Counted from the first letter of the stretch, positions 44,251 through 53,612 are shown. The stretch is DNA of 64,000 nucleotides from CAWAQA01 sp963784065 (GCA_963784065.1 CAWAQA010000002.1:400334-464333); one strand, 5' to 3'. Numbers and translations are program-made. The notes: generated by a model not told the origin, from the sequence alone.

Positions 44251-44406
44251 CTACCGCGGCATCTCCGCGCCGCAGCGAATACACCGCCACACCGGCATCT
44301 GTTCGCCAAGCTCTGGATCGTTGGCCGTACCCGCGCGCATCGCTGCGCCGCAGGTGGGGCATTGAGGCGCGCGGTCAGCGGGCAGCGGCGGCTTGATGGG
44401 CGTCAC
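44251..44406 (-). CDS. 51-residue zinc-ribbon protein
   Basis: From GTG 44406 (GAGGA upstream) the frame reads PLPADRAPQCPTCGAAMRAG, PELGEQMPVWRCIRCGAEMP and stops at TAG 44251-44253. Two exact CxxC knuckles 26 residues apart make a complete zinc ribbon. It is too short for routine gene finders; composition and motif argue that it is real. It converges on the histidine kinase. Confidence 0.6.
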   Translation of the reverse strand: MTPIKPPLPADRAPQCPTCGAAMRAGTANDPELGEQMPVWRCIRCGAEMPR

Positions 44407-44534
44407 GTGTTCGGCAGTTCCTCGTTATTGGTCCACTCGAGCGATCGGGACTGCGGCGTGCGTCCCGCCACGCGCCTGACCGCAACGATCATAAATCGGC
44501 GGCGCCATGTGCCGCAGGGACGTAGCCGTCGAGC

Positions 44535-45233
44535 CTAAACTTCTACGCGCTCGCGGGCGCGGGATCGGTCGCGCCGGCTGTGGTCGATCGGGCTGCCGTC
44601 ACCGGGGCAGTGCTGGCATCGGTACAAGATCCGCCCGCCCCCCGCACCGGAGGGAAGCGCCTGCCACCGTTCGTCGCCCCAGCGGTGCGCGTCCGCCGTT
44701 GGCGCATGCTCCGCGCATGCAATCTCTCCGCGCCGCGACCAGAACAAACTGTTCACGGTAAGGGTCTCTGCCGTGCCGGTCGCCGGCGCAGGCTGGGGAA
44801 GGGTCGTCGAGGCCGCCGCCCGTGCCTGTGGGAGATCGCATGCACGCTGGACGGCCTTCAGAATGTCGGCATCCTCAAAGGGCTTCCGGACGATGTCGTC
44901 CGCGCGCAAGGCATACCGGTCGGGTTCCCGCAGTGGTTGCACCGTCACGATGACGGTGGGGATTCGCGCGAGCTCCGGATGCCGCAGCTGCGTGGCGCGA
45001 AACTGCCAGCCGTCGACATGGGGAAGCAGCAGGTCCAGCAGAATGGCGTCGAAGCGTGCGGCCGTGACCTTCCTGAGCGCGTCCAGTCCGTCGGTCGCCT
45101 CCGTCACCGTGTAGCCGCGTTGCCGAAGCAGCCCGGACATGCGATTCCGTGTCGTCTCGTTGTCTTCGATCACCAGCACCGACGCCGCGCCGATTGGAGG
45201 TGTTGCTGGTTGCGATGCCTGAGGATTCTGCAA
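44535..45233 (-). CDS. Receiver protein with C-terminal Cys motif
   Basis: 232 residues. Receiver: SVLVIEDNETTRNRMSGLL, FDAILLDLLLPHVDGWQF (phospho-Asp), VIVTVQPLREP, VRKPFEDADILKAVQRA. After a Pro/Ala linker a small domain holds GEIACAEHAPTADAHRWGDE and GGRILYRCQHC, with Cys and His that could bind zinc. As with the protein at 19293, a receiver is paired with a metal-binding tail in place of a DNA-binding domain. Confidence 0.78.
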   Translation of the reverse strand: MQNPQASQPATPPIGAASVLVIEDNETTRNRMSGLLRQRGYTVTEATDGLDALRKVTAARFDAILLDLLLPHVDGWQFRATQLRHPELARIPTVIVTVQPLREPDRYALRADDIVRKPFEDADILKAVQRACDLPQARAAASTTLPQPAPATGTAETLTVNSLFWSRRGEIACAEHAPTADAHRWGDERWQALPSGAGGGRILYRCQHCPGDGSPIDHSRRDRSRARERVEV

Positions 45234-45486
45234 CGGTCGGCTCCTCGAAAGAATGAACGGGTGAATGGCTGAGGCTTGGAACGTTCAGCCGCCGCGCATG
45301 AACTCCGGGCCGTCGGTCGTGGCCATGAGCGACTATACCGGGGCTGCCTCGTGGCCGCTGTCCTGAATAGGACTGCCGGGCCAGAGCGTGCGTGGGCGCA
45401 GCGAATGGCGGCTCAGGTGCCCGGGAGCTGCTCCCCGCGTCACGCAGGCCGTCGATGGTTTTCACGCTTGGTGTATTTGGAGCAGA

Positions 45487-45652
45487 CTAGTCCCCTGGAA
45501 GCGTGGTTCGTCACCTAATTCCCGGGCGGGGCATCCCGGCTGGCGGCGTTGCTCCTCCCTCACATATGCCGAATATGCTCGGTCGTCGCGCCTTGCCATC
45601 CGGGCGCCGCGCTCCGGGACTGAGGCAACGAACCACGCTTCCAGGGGACTAG
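45487..45652. repeat. 166-bp palindromic element with 25-bp perfect ends
   Basis: CTAGTCCCCTGGAAGCGTGG plus TTCGT (45487-45511) is the exact reverse complement of 45628-45652. The inner arms (45512-45550 and 45590-45627) are also related in inverted orientation with mismatches, so the whole unit can fold into a long hairpin around a loop containing ATATGCCGAATATGC. It encodes no transposase; it resembles a MITE or REP-like unit. It ends 8 bp before the ATG of the next gene. Confidence 0.65.
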
Positions 45653-45660
45653 CGTTGTTC

Positions 45661-46518
45661 ATGCACCTACCGGGGCGTTGGCAGACAGCGTGGCAGCGTG
45701 GTCCGATCACACCGCTGCCCGTCGCATTGGCGTTCGTGTTGGGGATCGCCTGCTGTTCGCGCGCCCCTGCATACCTCAATGTGGCAACCACGACCAGCGT
45801 GCAGAACTCCGGCTTGTTGGATGCGCTGTTGCCTCACTTTTCGGAGGTCACCATTCGCGTTCACGCCGCGGGCAGCGGTCGCGCACTGGCGATGCTGTCT
45901 GACGGCACCGTTGACCTTGTCATCAGCCACGCGCCCGAAACCGAGACGCGTTACCTGGCGGAGCACTCTCGGTGGGTGTATCGCAAGATCGCGTTCAACC
46001 GCTTTCTGGTGATTGGGCCTCGCGACGACCCGGCGCAGGTCCGCCAGGCCACAGATGCCCTCGACGCGTTTCGCCGCCTGGCTCGGGCTCCGGTGAGGTT
46101 CGTTTCGCGTGGGGACGAGTCAGGTACGCACGAGCGCGAGCGTTCGTTGTGGAAGGCGGCAGGCGTGGCGCCTTCGCCGGAGCGGCTGCTCGTGAGCGGG
46201 CAGAGCATGGCCGTGGCCCTTCGGCAGACCGACGACCGGCAGGGGTACACGTTGTCCGACGACGCGACGTTCTGGCAGTTGGAACCGCGACTCGATCTCG
46301 CGGTGGTCTTCGACGATGATCCACGGCTGCTCAATACCTACGCGATTGTCCATCCGCCCGGCCACAGCACAGCCGCACGTTTCGCGGAGTGGCTGGCCCG
46401 TGGTGCGGGCCGGGAGCGGATCGAGCGCTACCGCGTTCAGGAACGTGTCGCGTTCGCCGTGTGGCCACTCGGGTGTCCCGCCGACACGCCCGGTGCGGAA
46501 CCTTGCGGCGCCAAGTAA
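45661..46518 (+). CDS. Tungstate/molybdate-type substrate-binding lipoprotein
   Basis: 285 residues from ATG 45661. Lipobox ALAFVLGIACC. NVATTTSVQNSGLLDALLPH, HAAGSGRALAMLSDGTVDLV and ISHAPETETRYLAEH are the TupA/WtpA oxyanion-binding signature; DESGTHERERSLWKAAGV and TLSDDATFWQL are also typical. No permease or ATPase gene lies beside it, so it is an orphan in this window. Its ribosome site (AGGGGA) is inside the right arm of the palindromic element. Confidence 0.78.
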   Translation: MHLPGRWQTAWQRGPITPLPVALAFVLGIACCSRAPAYLNVATTTSVQNSGLLDALLPHFSEVTIRVHAAGSGRALAMLSDGTVDLVISHAPETETRYLAEHSRWVYRKIAFNRFLVIGPRDDPAQVRQATDALDAFRRLARAPVRFVSRGDESGTHERERSLWKAAGVAPSPERLLVSGQSMAVALRQTDDRQGYTLSDDATFWQLEPRLDLAVVFDDDPRLLNTYAIVHPPGHSTAARFAEWLARGAGRERIERYRVQERVAFAVWPLGCPADTPGAEPCGAK

Positions 46519-46616
46519 CAACGACATCGCTTCCCTGATACGGCGCGTGCCGCCGGTCGAGGGCGGCATCTGGCACTGAGCGTAAACGCCACCCCACATT
46601 CGGTTAGGCTATCGCC

Positions 46617-47468
46617 ATGATCGCTTCTGAAATCCTGAACTACTACGGTGAGGGAAAAGAAGAGCAGCGGTTAATGGCCTCGCTTGGCCGTCTCGAGCGG
46701 ATCCGGACGTGGGACATCATGGAGCGGCATTTGCCGCCCGCGCCATCGCACCTCCTTGATGTTGGTGGCGGCACCGGCGTGTACGCGCTCCCGCTGGCCG
46801 ATCGCGGCTACCGTGTGCATCTGATTGATCCGGTCCCGCTGCACGTGGAGCGAGCGCGGGCGCTGTCGAGAGCGTCGGAAGCGCCATTGGTCAGCGCCGA
46901 CGTCGGGGACGCGCGAGAGCTCAATGTGGCGGACGCGACCTTTGACGTGGTTCTGCTGTTTGGTCCGCTTTATCACTTGATCGACCGGCGCGATCGCGTC
47001 GCGGCACTCGCCGAGGCCCGAAGAGTGCTCGTCCCTGGCGGGCTGCTTCTTTCCGCGTATATCTCCCGTTTCGCGTCCGCCTATGACGGCATCCAGGAGG
47101 GCGCGCTCCGAGATGCCACGTTCGCGGCGATCGTGGATCGCGATCTGACGGACGGGATCCATCAGAATCCAACGAACCGCGTGGAGTGGTTCACCACGGC
47201 ATACTTCCATCGCCCGGAGGAGATCCGGCCCGAAATCGAGGAGGCAGGCCTGCGCTTCGACAATCTCCTTGCAGTCGAAGGCCCCGGTTGGATGAACCAG
47301 GATCTGGACGCGTGGCTTGACGACGGCGTCGCACGGGAACGTCTCCTCCACGTCTTGCGGCGGTTGGAGGCCGAGCCGAGCTCAATCGGGGCCAGCGCAC
47401 ACATGGTGGCTGTTGCCTACCGGCAGCCTTCGCATGCGGGCCGCGATATGCCGATCGACTCTCGTTAG
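46617..47468 (+). CDS. Class I SAM-dependent methyltransferase
   Basis: 283 residues. Motif I HLLDVGGGTGVYALPLA, YRVHLIDPVPLHVERARAL (acidic end of beta 2), VSADVGDARELNVADATFDV, VVLLFGPLYHLIDRRDRVAA, EARRVLVPGGLLLSAYISRF. The C-terminal part (WFTTAYFHRPEEIRPEIEEA) is a substrate-recognition lid. GPLYHL is shared with small-molecule methyltransferases; the substrate is unknown. Confidence 0.82.
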   Translation: MIASEILNYYGEGKEEQRLMASLGRLERIRTWDIMERHLPPAPSHLLDVGGGTGVYALPLADRGYRVHLIDPVPLHVERARALSRASEAPLVSADVGDARELNVADATFDVVLLFGPLYHLIDRRDRVAALAEARRVLVPGGLLLSAYISRFASAYDGIQEGALRDATFAAIVDRDLTDGIHQNPTNRVEWFTTAYFHRPEEIRPEIEEAGLRFDNLLAVEGPGWMNQDLDAWLDDGVARERLLHVLRRLEAEPSSIGASAHMVAVAYRQPSHAGRDMPIDSR

Positions 47469-47492
47469 TTGTCCGGACGAGAGAGGAACGTG

Positions 47493-48146
47493 GTGAGAGG
47501 GCAAACGCGGCGAGCCGCCACTGTCGGCGTCGCCGAGAACAGCAACTCGGCGGTGCTCGTCACCGTCGCGCGCGGCGGCGAACTCCTCGATCGCCGATGC
47601 GTCGGCCTTACCGATCGCGGCCTGCCGACGCACCCGCATCACCACGAAGGGTCGTGGGCGGTGGGCCGGTACCTGAACACCCCGGGAGCGCGCGCGCTGT
47701 CGCTCGCGGAAGCTGTGGCGCTCGTCGAGCGCGTGCGCGCGTCTGCCGCGCGCGGCGCGCGTGAGGCGCTCGACGCGCTGGCGGTCGCAGTCCCCGTGCC
47801 GATCACGAGCATCGCGCTCCGCGCCTGCCCGGAGCTTCCGCCGACGATCGAGGAGCGGATCGCCGACAATCGCGCGCAGACCGTTGCCGACTCTGTCATG
47901 TATCGCGAGGCCCTCGCGACCGCGGCGGCGGCGCGCGGTTGGTCGGTGCATTGGTACGACCGCGAACGCGTGTTTCGTGCCGCGGCGGAGGCGCTCGGCC
48001 GTCAGGACATCGACGCGTTCCTGTCCGTCATGGGCCGCTCGGTCGGCCCCCCTTGGCAGGCGAAGCACAAGCTTGCGGCGGCCGCGGCGCTGGCGGCCAC
48101 GGCGCGCCCCGCACTGCGCCGCGTAACCGCGACCTCGAGCAACTGA
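47493..48146 (+). CDS. Hypothetical protein
   Basis: 217 residues from GTG 47493, chosen because GAGAGGAA lies just before it (an in-frame TTG at 47469 lacks a site). AATVGVAENSNSAVLVTVAR, GELLDRRCVGLTDRGLPTHP, HHHEGSWAVGRYL, then helices (LSLAEAVALVERVRASAARG) and HWYDRERVFRAAAEALGRQD. The N-terminal strand pattern is like an RNase H fold, with DRRCVGL in place of the usual acidic residue, but this is speculation. Unbroken. Confidence 0.6.
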   Translation: MRGQTRRAATVGVAENSNSAVLVTVARGGELLDRRCVGLTDRGLPTHPHHHEGSWAVGRYLNTPGARALSLAEAVALVERVRASAARGAREALDALAVAVPVPITSIALRACPELPPTIEERIADNRAQTVADSVMYREALATAAAARGWSVHWYDRERVFRAAAEALGRQDIDAFLSVMGRSVGPPWQAKHKLAAAAALAATARPALRRVTATSSN

Positions 48147-48227
48147 TTCATCAGACATCGATGGTGGTGAGCCGCGAAACCTCAAGGAATCGCGGCCGGA
48201 GCAGGGCACGAGCAGCGCCTGGCGGCG

Positions 48228-49127
48228 TCAGGTCCGAGACGCGGGCACGACAAGGACTGGCATCGTGGTCGAGGACAACACGCGATATGCAATGGATCCC
48301 GGACGTGGAGCAAAAGGACCTTGATCGCTGCTGAGGCCCATGACGATCAGGTGTGTCCGGCGATCGTTCGCGATGGAGCCAATCACGTCTGCCGGGCGGC
48401 CAACGGCGGCGATCACTTCGCATTCCTGGCCACCGCAGCACTCGCCTGCCAGCGCTGTGAGCCGGTCGCGGGCAGTGGCCACACGCGTCTCATCTGATTC
48501 CTCGGCAAGGGGCCGCCATTGCGACGGAACGGTCAACGCTTCGACGACGTGCGTCAGCGCCAGCGTCGCGGAGAAGCGTCGCGCGAGCTGCGCTGCGTAC
48601 TTGACGGCAGCGACTGACGACTCGCTGAAATCAGTTGCCGCGAGAATGTGCCCTATTTCGAACTGTGCATTCACCCGTGGGACACCTGATTCTTCGCTGA
48701 GCGGTACCACCAGCACGGGTACGTGCGAACGGCGCAAGAGGCGCTCTGTGGTCGATCCGAGCAGCCATTTGCGGAGGCCACCTAGCCCTTGCGTGCCCAT
48801 CACAATCAAATCGACGGCGTCATGAGCCGCCGTTTCAAGGATGATCGTGGTGGGATCGCCGACGGGTGTCTTGAAGATCGTCGGCACCGATGGGGCAGTC
48901 CCGTCCGGCCATGTCGCTGCGACGAACTCGCGCAGCGCCGGCTCTGTTTCAGCCTTCGCCAGATCCTGACCCAATCGGAGCCTCGCCGCTTCCGCAAGAA
49001 GTGGATCGACGACGCTGAGGACCGTCAAACGGGTTTGGAATCGTGCGGCGAACTCGCCCGCCCAGCGCAGCGCATGGCGGGATTGTTCGGAGAAATCGAC
49101 AGGACTCAGGATTGAGCGTAGCGTCAC
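48228..49127 (-). CDS. Tandem universal stress protein (UspA x2)
   Basis: 299 residues, two Usp domains. First: SILSPVDFSEQSRHALRWAG with VDLIVMGTQGLGGLRKWLLG and HVPVLVVP. Second: HILAATDFSESSVAAVKYAA with HLIVMGLSSDQGPFAPRPGS and MPVLVVPAS. G-2x-G-9x-G(S/T) ATP-binding pattern is kept in the first (GTQGLGGLRKWLLGSTTE) and degenerate in the second. A stress or dormancy protein, cytoplasmic. Confidence 0.88.
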   Translation of the reverse strand: MTLRSILSPVDFSEQSRHALRWAGEFAARFQTRLTVLSVVDPLLAEAARLRLGQDLAKAETEPALREFVAATWPDGTAPSVPTIFKTPVGDPTTIILETAAHDAVDLIVMGTQGLGGLRKWLLGSTTERLLRRSHVPVLVVPLSEESGVPRVNAQFEIGHILAATDFSESSVAAVKYAAQLARRFSATLALTHVVEALTVPSQWRPLAEESDETRVATARDRLTALAGECCGGQECEVIAAVGRPADVIGSIANDRRTHLIVMGLSSDQGPFAPRPGSIAYRVLSSTTMPVLVVPASRT

Positions 49128-49334
49128 GTCAGAATCGCCAGACCGGGCAAGGGCGCCTCCTGAATGGCAAGCGTATCAGACGCACGACCAGCTGAAGAAT
49201 CCCCGCACGTCCCAACGAGGAATGCCATGAAGGATCACGGTCAGGAATAGTGCGGGGGGCGCAAGCCGATGCAGGCGCGTGGACGTCTGACTTCACGTCG
49301 CAGGGCGTTGCACAGTCCGGCCCGGAGGTAGGAG

Positions 49335-50276
49335 ATGAGACGCGCCGTGGTACTCGGGGCAATCGTCGTGCTGGCTGGTCTGACGACAGTTGTGGGGAGT
49401 GCGCAACAGCCGCAGCCAACGACGCCGATTCAAGTTGAAACCCTCGCACCGAATCTCTACCTGCTCCGGGGCGGCGGTCCGATCGTTCGCGTTGGCGACG
49501 TGACGCTGCCCGCCTCGGGCACCACCCTGGCGTTCGTTCGAGATGAGGGCGTGCTGCTCGTGGACACGAAGCTGCCGCGCCTGGGCGCGGATATCGTGGC
49601 CGCCGTCAGGTCCGTTACTGACAAGCCGATCACCGCGATCATCAACACCCACACCCACGAAGACCACGTCGGCAGCAATCCCGAGTTTCCGGGGAAGGTC
49701 GAAGTGGTGGCGCACGAGACGACCGCCAGGCTGATGCGCAGCATGCATCCGGTCACCGGGGGGACGACCGCATCCACCGTGTTTGCGGACAGCAACGGCC
49801 ATGGCCTGCCAACTCGGACCTTCGCCGATCGATTGATTCTCGGAACCGGCAGCGACCGCGTCGAGCTGCGTTACTTCGGCCCTGCGCACACCGGCGGGGA
49901 CGCCTGGGTGGTCTTTCCGACGCAAGGCGTTGTCCATACTGGGGACGTATTCGCGTTCAAGACCTTCCCGATTGTGGATACGAACAATGGCGGGAGCAGC
50001 GTGCAGTATGCGAACACGGTCGCGAGAGCGGCTGCGGCACTGACTGGAGTGCGAACCGTCGTCACCGGTCATTACCCCCGGACGTTAACGCCGCGCGACT
50101 TGGTGGTGTATGGCGAGTTCGTCCGCGACTTCGTCGAGGCTGTGCGGGAGGCCAAGAACGCCGGTCGCGCCATGAACGACTTCGCCAAGGCGTGGAGGGT
50201 GCCGGAGCGCTTTCTCCATGAGGGCTACCTCGACACGCGACCCTACCCGGATGTTGTCTGGAGTGAGGTGCAGTAG
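49335..50276 (+). CDS. Secreted MBL-fold metallo-hydrolase
   Basis: 313 residues with signal peptide (VVLGAIVVLAGLTTVVGSAQ). Metal ligands: INTHTHEDHVGSNPEF (HxHxDH), YFGPAHTGGDAWVVFP (His), VVHTGDVFAFKTFP (Asp) and VVTGHYPRTL (His). The LYLLRGGGP...LLVDTKLP start is typical of the class-B-like cyclase/quinoprotein-associated group. Likely a periplasmic hydrolase; the substrate cannot be told and there is no basis for calling it a beta-lactamase. Confidence 0.82.
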   Translation: MRRAVVLGAIVVLAGLTTVVGSAQQPQPTTPIQVETLAPNLYLLRGGGPIVRVGDVTLPASGTTLAFVRDEGVLLVDTKLPRLGADIVAAVRSVTDKPITAIINTHTHEDHVGSNPEFPGKVEVVAHETTARLMRSMHPVTGGTTASTVFADSNGHGLPTRTFADRLILGTGSDRVELRYFGPAHTGGDAWVVFPTQGVVHTGDVFAFKTFPIVDTNNGGSSVQYANTVARAAAALTGVRTVVTGHYPRTLTPRDLVVYGEFVRDFVEAVREAKNAGRAMNDFAKAWRVPERFLHEGYLDTRPYPDVVWSEVQ

Positions 50277-50538
50277 CGCAACGGGCTGACCACGGCGACG
50301 ACCGCAGGGCGACGAGCCGGCCGTCGAGAGTGTCGGTGATCGAGCGGCCTGACACAGTGGGGAACCGGCGATTCTCGCGTGCGCTGGGGTCCCGGCGGGC
50401 AGCGATACAATCGGCCGAGCGATGTGCGAGATGAACGATACCTTCCACACTCTCCGGCTCGAAGTAGACGCGAGTTCGGTTCTGCGGCACGACGCGGCCG
50501 CTCGCAGCGTCCGTCGCGAGGCATAACGTGGAGGGGTG

Positions 50539-50745
50539 ATGCCTTTCAAGAGTCAGGCACAGCGCCGCAAGTTTGCTCAACTCCTCGTGGAGGGAAAGAT
50601 TTCCAACGAGACGTTCGAGGAATGGAATCGGGAGACCGGCGGCAAGAAGCTCCCTGAGCGTGTGAAGCGCAAGCCGGCGCCGTCCAGGAAGAAGGCCGCA
50701 GGCCGAACGAAGCGGAAGTCAGCTCCTCGCTCGAAGGCGCGGTAG
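50539..50745 (+). CDS. Small basic protein
   Basis: 68 residues from ATG 50539 with GGAGGGG just upstream. PFKSQAQRRKFAQLLVEGKI and FEEWNRETGGKKLPERV form a small motif seen in many short proteins of bacteria and phages; a Lys/Arg-rich tail (PSRKKAAGRTKRKSAPRSKA) suggests nucleic-acid binding. Function unknown. Confidence 0.65.
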   Translation: MPFKSQAQRRKFAQLLVEGKISNETFEEWNRETGGKKLPERVKRKPAPSRKKAAGRTKRKSAPRSKAR

Positions 50746-51229
50746 CCGCTGAGAGCGAGGCCGCGGAGGCCGCGGAGACCGCAGGGTGAGTCAACGCAGA
50801 GATCGCGGAGGGGCAGAGGACGCGGAGGCGGTCGATGGGTCGGCCTGCTCGCATGCCGCCTTCCGCGGCCCATCGACCGCTTCTGCCCCACCGCTGGTTT
50901 CCGGGAGGGTCGGGCTGACCTCAGTCGAGCGAGCCACCCTGTTCTCTGCGCCCTCCGCTCCTCCGCGATCTCCGCGTTGAATGGCGCGGCGTCCTCTGCT
51001 TCCTCAGCGATCGGCGCTGCTTCTCTCTTCCTTTTGTGAGCCCAAACGTTCGCCGATTGGAACCTCATCGGGAGTTGTCGCGACAAGTCGAAGGGCTGCG
51101 ATCGACCGCCTGGAGTTGACAGCAGCGTGCATGCACAGCAACGTCCGCTTGAAGACCAACGCCATACCGACGACAATCGTTCGCCTCCGGCCACCATCGC
51201 AACCGGGCTGACACCATCGGGAGGCCACG
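50746..51229. repeat. Intergenic region with a long GC-rich inverted repeat
   Basis: TCAACGCAGAGATCGCGGAG (50791-50810) recurs inverted at 50961-50980 with one mismatch, and inside it GCGGTCGATGGG (50828-50839) pairs perfectly with CCCATCGACCGC (50869-50880). The CGCAGAGATCGCGGAGG style is that of the dispersed GC-rich repeats of large soil-bacterial genomes. No gene is supported from 50746 to 51229; a ribosome site for the next gene is at 51219-51225. Confidence 0.5.
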
Positions 51230-52175
51230 ATGACCGCACGTATCTCAAACGTTGGACCGCCGCGGGTTGCCGTCGGTCCGGGCCTATCCCTTGTCATCGC
51301 TCGTCGAGATCGATGTCGACGCGCGGTCGCATCCCGGCTACCACCGCGAGAACAACGAAGACCACTTCTTCGTCACCAGGCTCGGCCGCACGCTGAAGAC
51401 GATGATCACGAGCCTCCCCGACGAAGATGTGCCGGCATGCACCGAGGAGGTCAACTACGTGATGGTCGTCGCCGATGGCATGGGCGGCCACGCCGCGGGC
51501 GAGATCGCGAGCCGGATGGCGATCTCCGCTCTGGTCAGCCTTGCGCTCGACGTGCCCGACTGGATCTTCAAGGTGGACGACGAGCATGCGCCCGAGATCG
51601 AGCGGCGGTCCCGAAAGTACGTGCAGGAAGTCGGGGCGATGCTGGTCGAGCGCGGCCGGCGCGATGCGGCGCTGCACGGGATGGGGACGACGCTGACCGC
51701 CGTTCGCAGCTTTGGCCGCGACCTGCTGATCACCCACGTTGGCGACTCACGAGCGTACCTGCTGCGCGCCGGCGGTCTGCATCGCCTCACCCGCGACCAC
51801 ACATTTGCGCAGCTGCTGGTCGACGGCGGACACCTCGCGCCTGGCGAGGTCGCCGCGTCGCGCCACCGCCACGTGCTGACGAACGCGCTCGGCGGAACGG
51901 TCGAAGATGTCCAGGTCGACACCGATCAGCTGCAGCTCGAGGACGGCGACCGCCTGCTGCTGTGCAGCGACGGTCTGACCGATCTCGTCGACGACCAGAC
52001 GATCACCAATATCCTGGGTGAGACGACCCGGTCGAGCGACGCGTGCGAGCGGCTCGTACAGCGGGCGCTCGACAATGGGGGGCGGGACAACGTGACCGTG
52101 ATCGTGGCCGCGTACCGCCTTCCGGAAGCACCGGAGCGATCGAAGGAATCGACCGGGGACCAACCTGACGCGTAG
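51230..52175 (+). CDS. PP2C-type Ser/Thr protein phosphatase, frameshift near the start
   Basis: ATG 51230 has GGGAGGCCACG before it and reads TARISNVGPPR; a shift near 51270 leads to the main frame. Metal-dependent PP2C motifs: HRENNEDHFFVT, VVADGMGGHAAGEIASRMA, HGMGTTLTAV, THVGDSRAYLLRAGGLHRLT, LLLCSDGLTDLVDDQTI and GGRDNVTVIVAAY. An extra acidic insert (about residues 35-60) is unusual but seen in some members. It would reverse PknB-type phosphorylation; the only kinase in the window lacks its catalytic lobe. Confidence 0.85.
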
Positions 52176-52304
52176 ACGGGCCCGTAGCAGGACGAGCAGG
52201 CGCCCGATCAGGGAACGCGATCGCAAGCGAGGAATGACGGCTGTCGGCCGCTGTCTTTCCGCGGTGAGACAGATGCGTCTTTTCGATGACGCAACGAACT
52301 CGTC

Positions 52305-53525
52305 TCAGTCGCGTGCTGACGTCGCCGCCAGTTCTTCTCGGAGGATCTCCCGCGCCTCGGCCATCATCTCCGCGATGATCTCCGCGGCAGGCTTGAGAGC
52401 CTTGATCTTCCGGACACTGTCTTCGCCAGCCGGAAACCCCATGAGATCGAATTCGCCCGTCGTATCGGGCGTCGGTACGACAGCGCTGAACGGTGGCATC
52501 GTGTAGGGCACTCGGAGCGTAAACGGGAAGAGAACGGTCTCGCCGATAGGGGAATCGCCCGGCTGCGCCGGTGGAATCCGGTCTTCCCGGCCTTCGATAC
52601 TCTTCACCAGGTCTGTCCGGAGAACGCGGTAGGGCACGCTCGGGTACTCCGGGCCGAAAGCGGTCGTTACCGCGGTCGCACGACCATGCGCCCCGAGAAG
52701 ACGACGCTTGTAGTCCGGATGCGCAAACGCCTCGGTCGAGGCCACCATTCGTGTGCCGACCCACACGCCATCCGCACCCTTCGCGAGCGCCTCGGCGACG
52801 TCCGCACCGGTGGCAATGCCGCCAGAAGCCAGAACCATCAGCGGCTTGACCGCGCGAATGATGCGCCGCAGCAGCGGCGCGGTTCGGACGACGCTCTTGT
52901 TGTGCCCGCCAGCCTGCCGCCCCTGCGCAATGACGGCATCGACGCCCATGTGCGCGGCTTCCACGGCCTGTTCGACGGAGGCCGCCTGTTGCCAGACGCG
53001 GCATCCCGCCGCATGCAATCGATCCACCCACGTCCTGGGTGGAACATTCATGTGAAACACGACCAGCTTCACGCGCTCTGACACACAGACGTCGATGTGG
53101 GCATCAGTCGTCGCCGGACCGAACGCCGTGATGTCATGAAGAAGATCGACACCAAAGGGATTCGTCGTCCCTTCCGCGATCATGCGGATGAGCGATTGCG
53201 TGCTCGGTGGTGGTTCGACCGCATTTCCCAGCACGCCGATACCGCCCGCATTGGAAACCGCGGTCACGAGCGGCGGATAGGAGACGAACCCCATCCCGGC
53301 GCTGACGAACGGATACCGTACTCCATACTCGCGCGTGAGCCGCGTATTCAGGGACAGCGCGGCGCCGTCGGGCGGGTCCCTCAGGCGGGCGACGCGACCG
53401 TCGTTGGCCGAGCGCTCGTCTACCGCCGCAGATGCGGACGTGGCTGCTCCCATTGTGGCGATTGCACCGCCGGCGCGTCCGAGCAGGGCGAGCATCCGAC
53501 GCCGATCGAAATTGAACCGTCTCAT
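52305..53525 (-). CDS. Nitronate monooxygenase-family FMN enzyme, exported
   Basis: 406 residues from ATG 53525. A twin-arginine-like signal (FDRRRMLALLGRAGGAIATM) precedes the TIM barrel: GVRYPFVSAGMGFVSYPPLV, AVSNAGGIGVLGNA, VVFHMNVPPRTWVDRLHAAG, VDAVIAQGRQAGGHNKSVV (active-site AGGH), LASGGIATGADVAEALAKGA, DGVWVGTRMVASTEAFAHPD. Relatives oxidise nitronates or act as enoyl reductases. Export of a folded flavoprotein by Tat fits. Divergent from the regulator at 53641. Confidence 0.82.
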   Translation of the reverse strand: MRRFNFDRRRMLALLGRAGGAIATMGAATSASAAVDERSANDGRVARLRDPPDGAALSLNTRLTREYGVRYPFVSAGMGFVSYPPLVTAVSNAGGIGVLGNAVEPPPSTQSLIRMIAEGTTNPFGVDLLHDITAFGPATTDAHIDVCVSERVKLVVFHMNVPPRTWVDRLHAAGCRVWQQAASVEQAVEAAHMGVDAVIAQGRQAGGHNKSVVRTAPLLRRIIRAVKPLMVLASGGIATGADVAEALAKGADGVWVGTRMVASTEAFAHPDYKRRLLGAHGRATAVTTAFGPEYPSVPYRVLRTDLVKSIEGREDRIPPAQPGDSPIGETVLFPFTLRVPYTMPPFSAVVPTPDTTGEFDLMGFPAGEDSVRKIKALKPAAEIIAEMMAEAREILREELAATSARD

Positions 53526-53612
53526 GTTTATCGCCTCCAGACGCCGCACGGTTGCAGGGGATGCGGACGGGACCGACAATAGCAGGCGGCTGAAACGGCT
53601 GTCCTAACGGAA

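Noticed and set aside
45388..45660. In-frame upstream extension of the tungstate-binding protein
   Set aside because: It runs through the palindromic element and is non-conserved; the signal peptide and lipobox fit a start at 45661.
51230..52021. A 263-codon plus-strand ORF overlapping the PP2C gene
   Set aside because: Only its first dozen codons are likely native (start of the phosphatase before a frameshift); the rest is an Arg-rich shadow.
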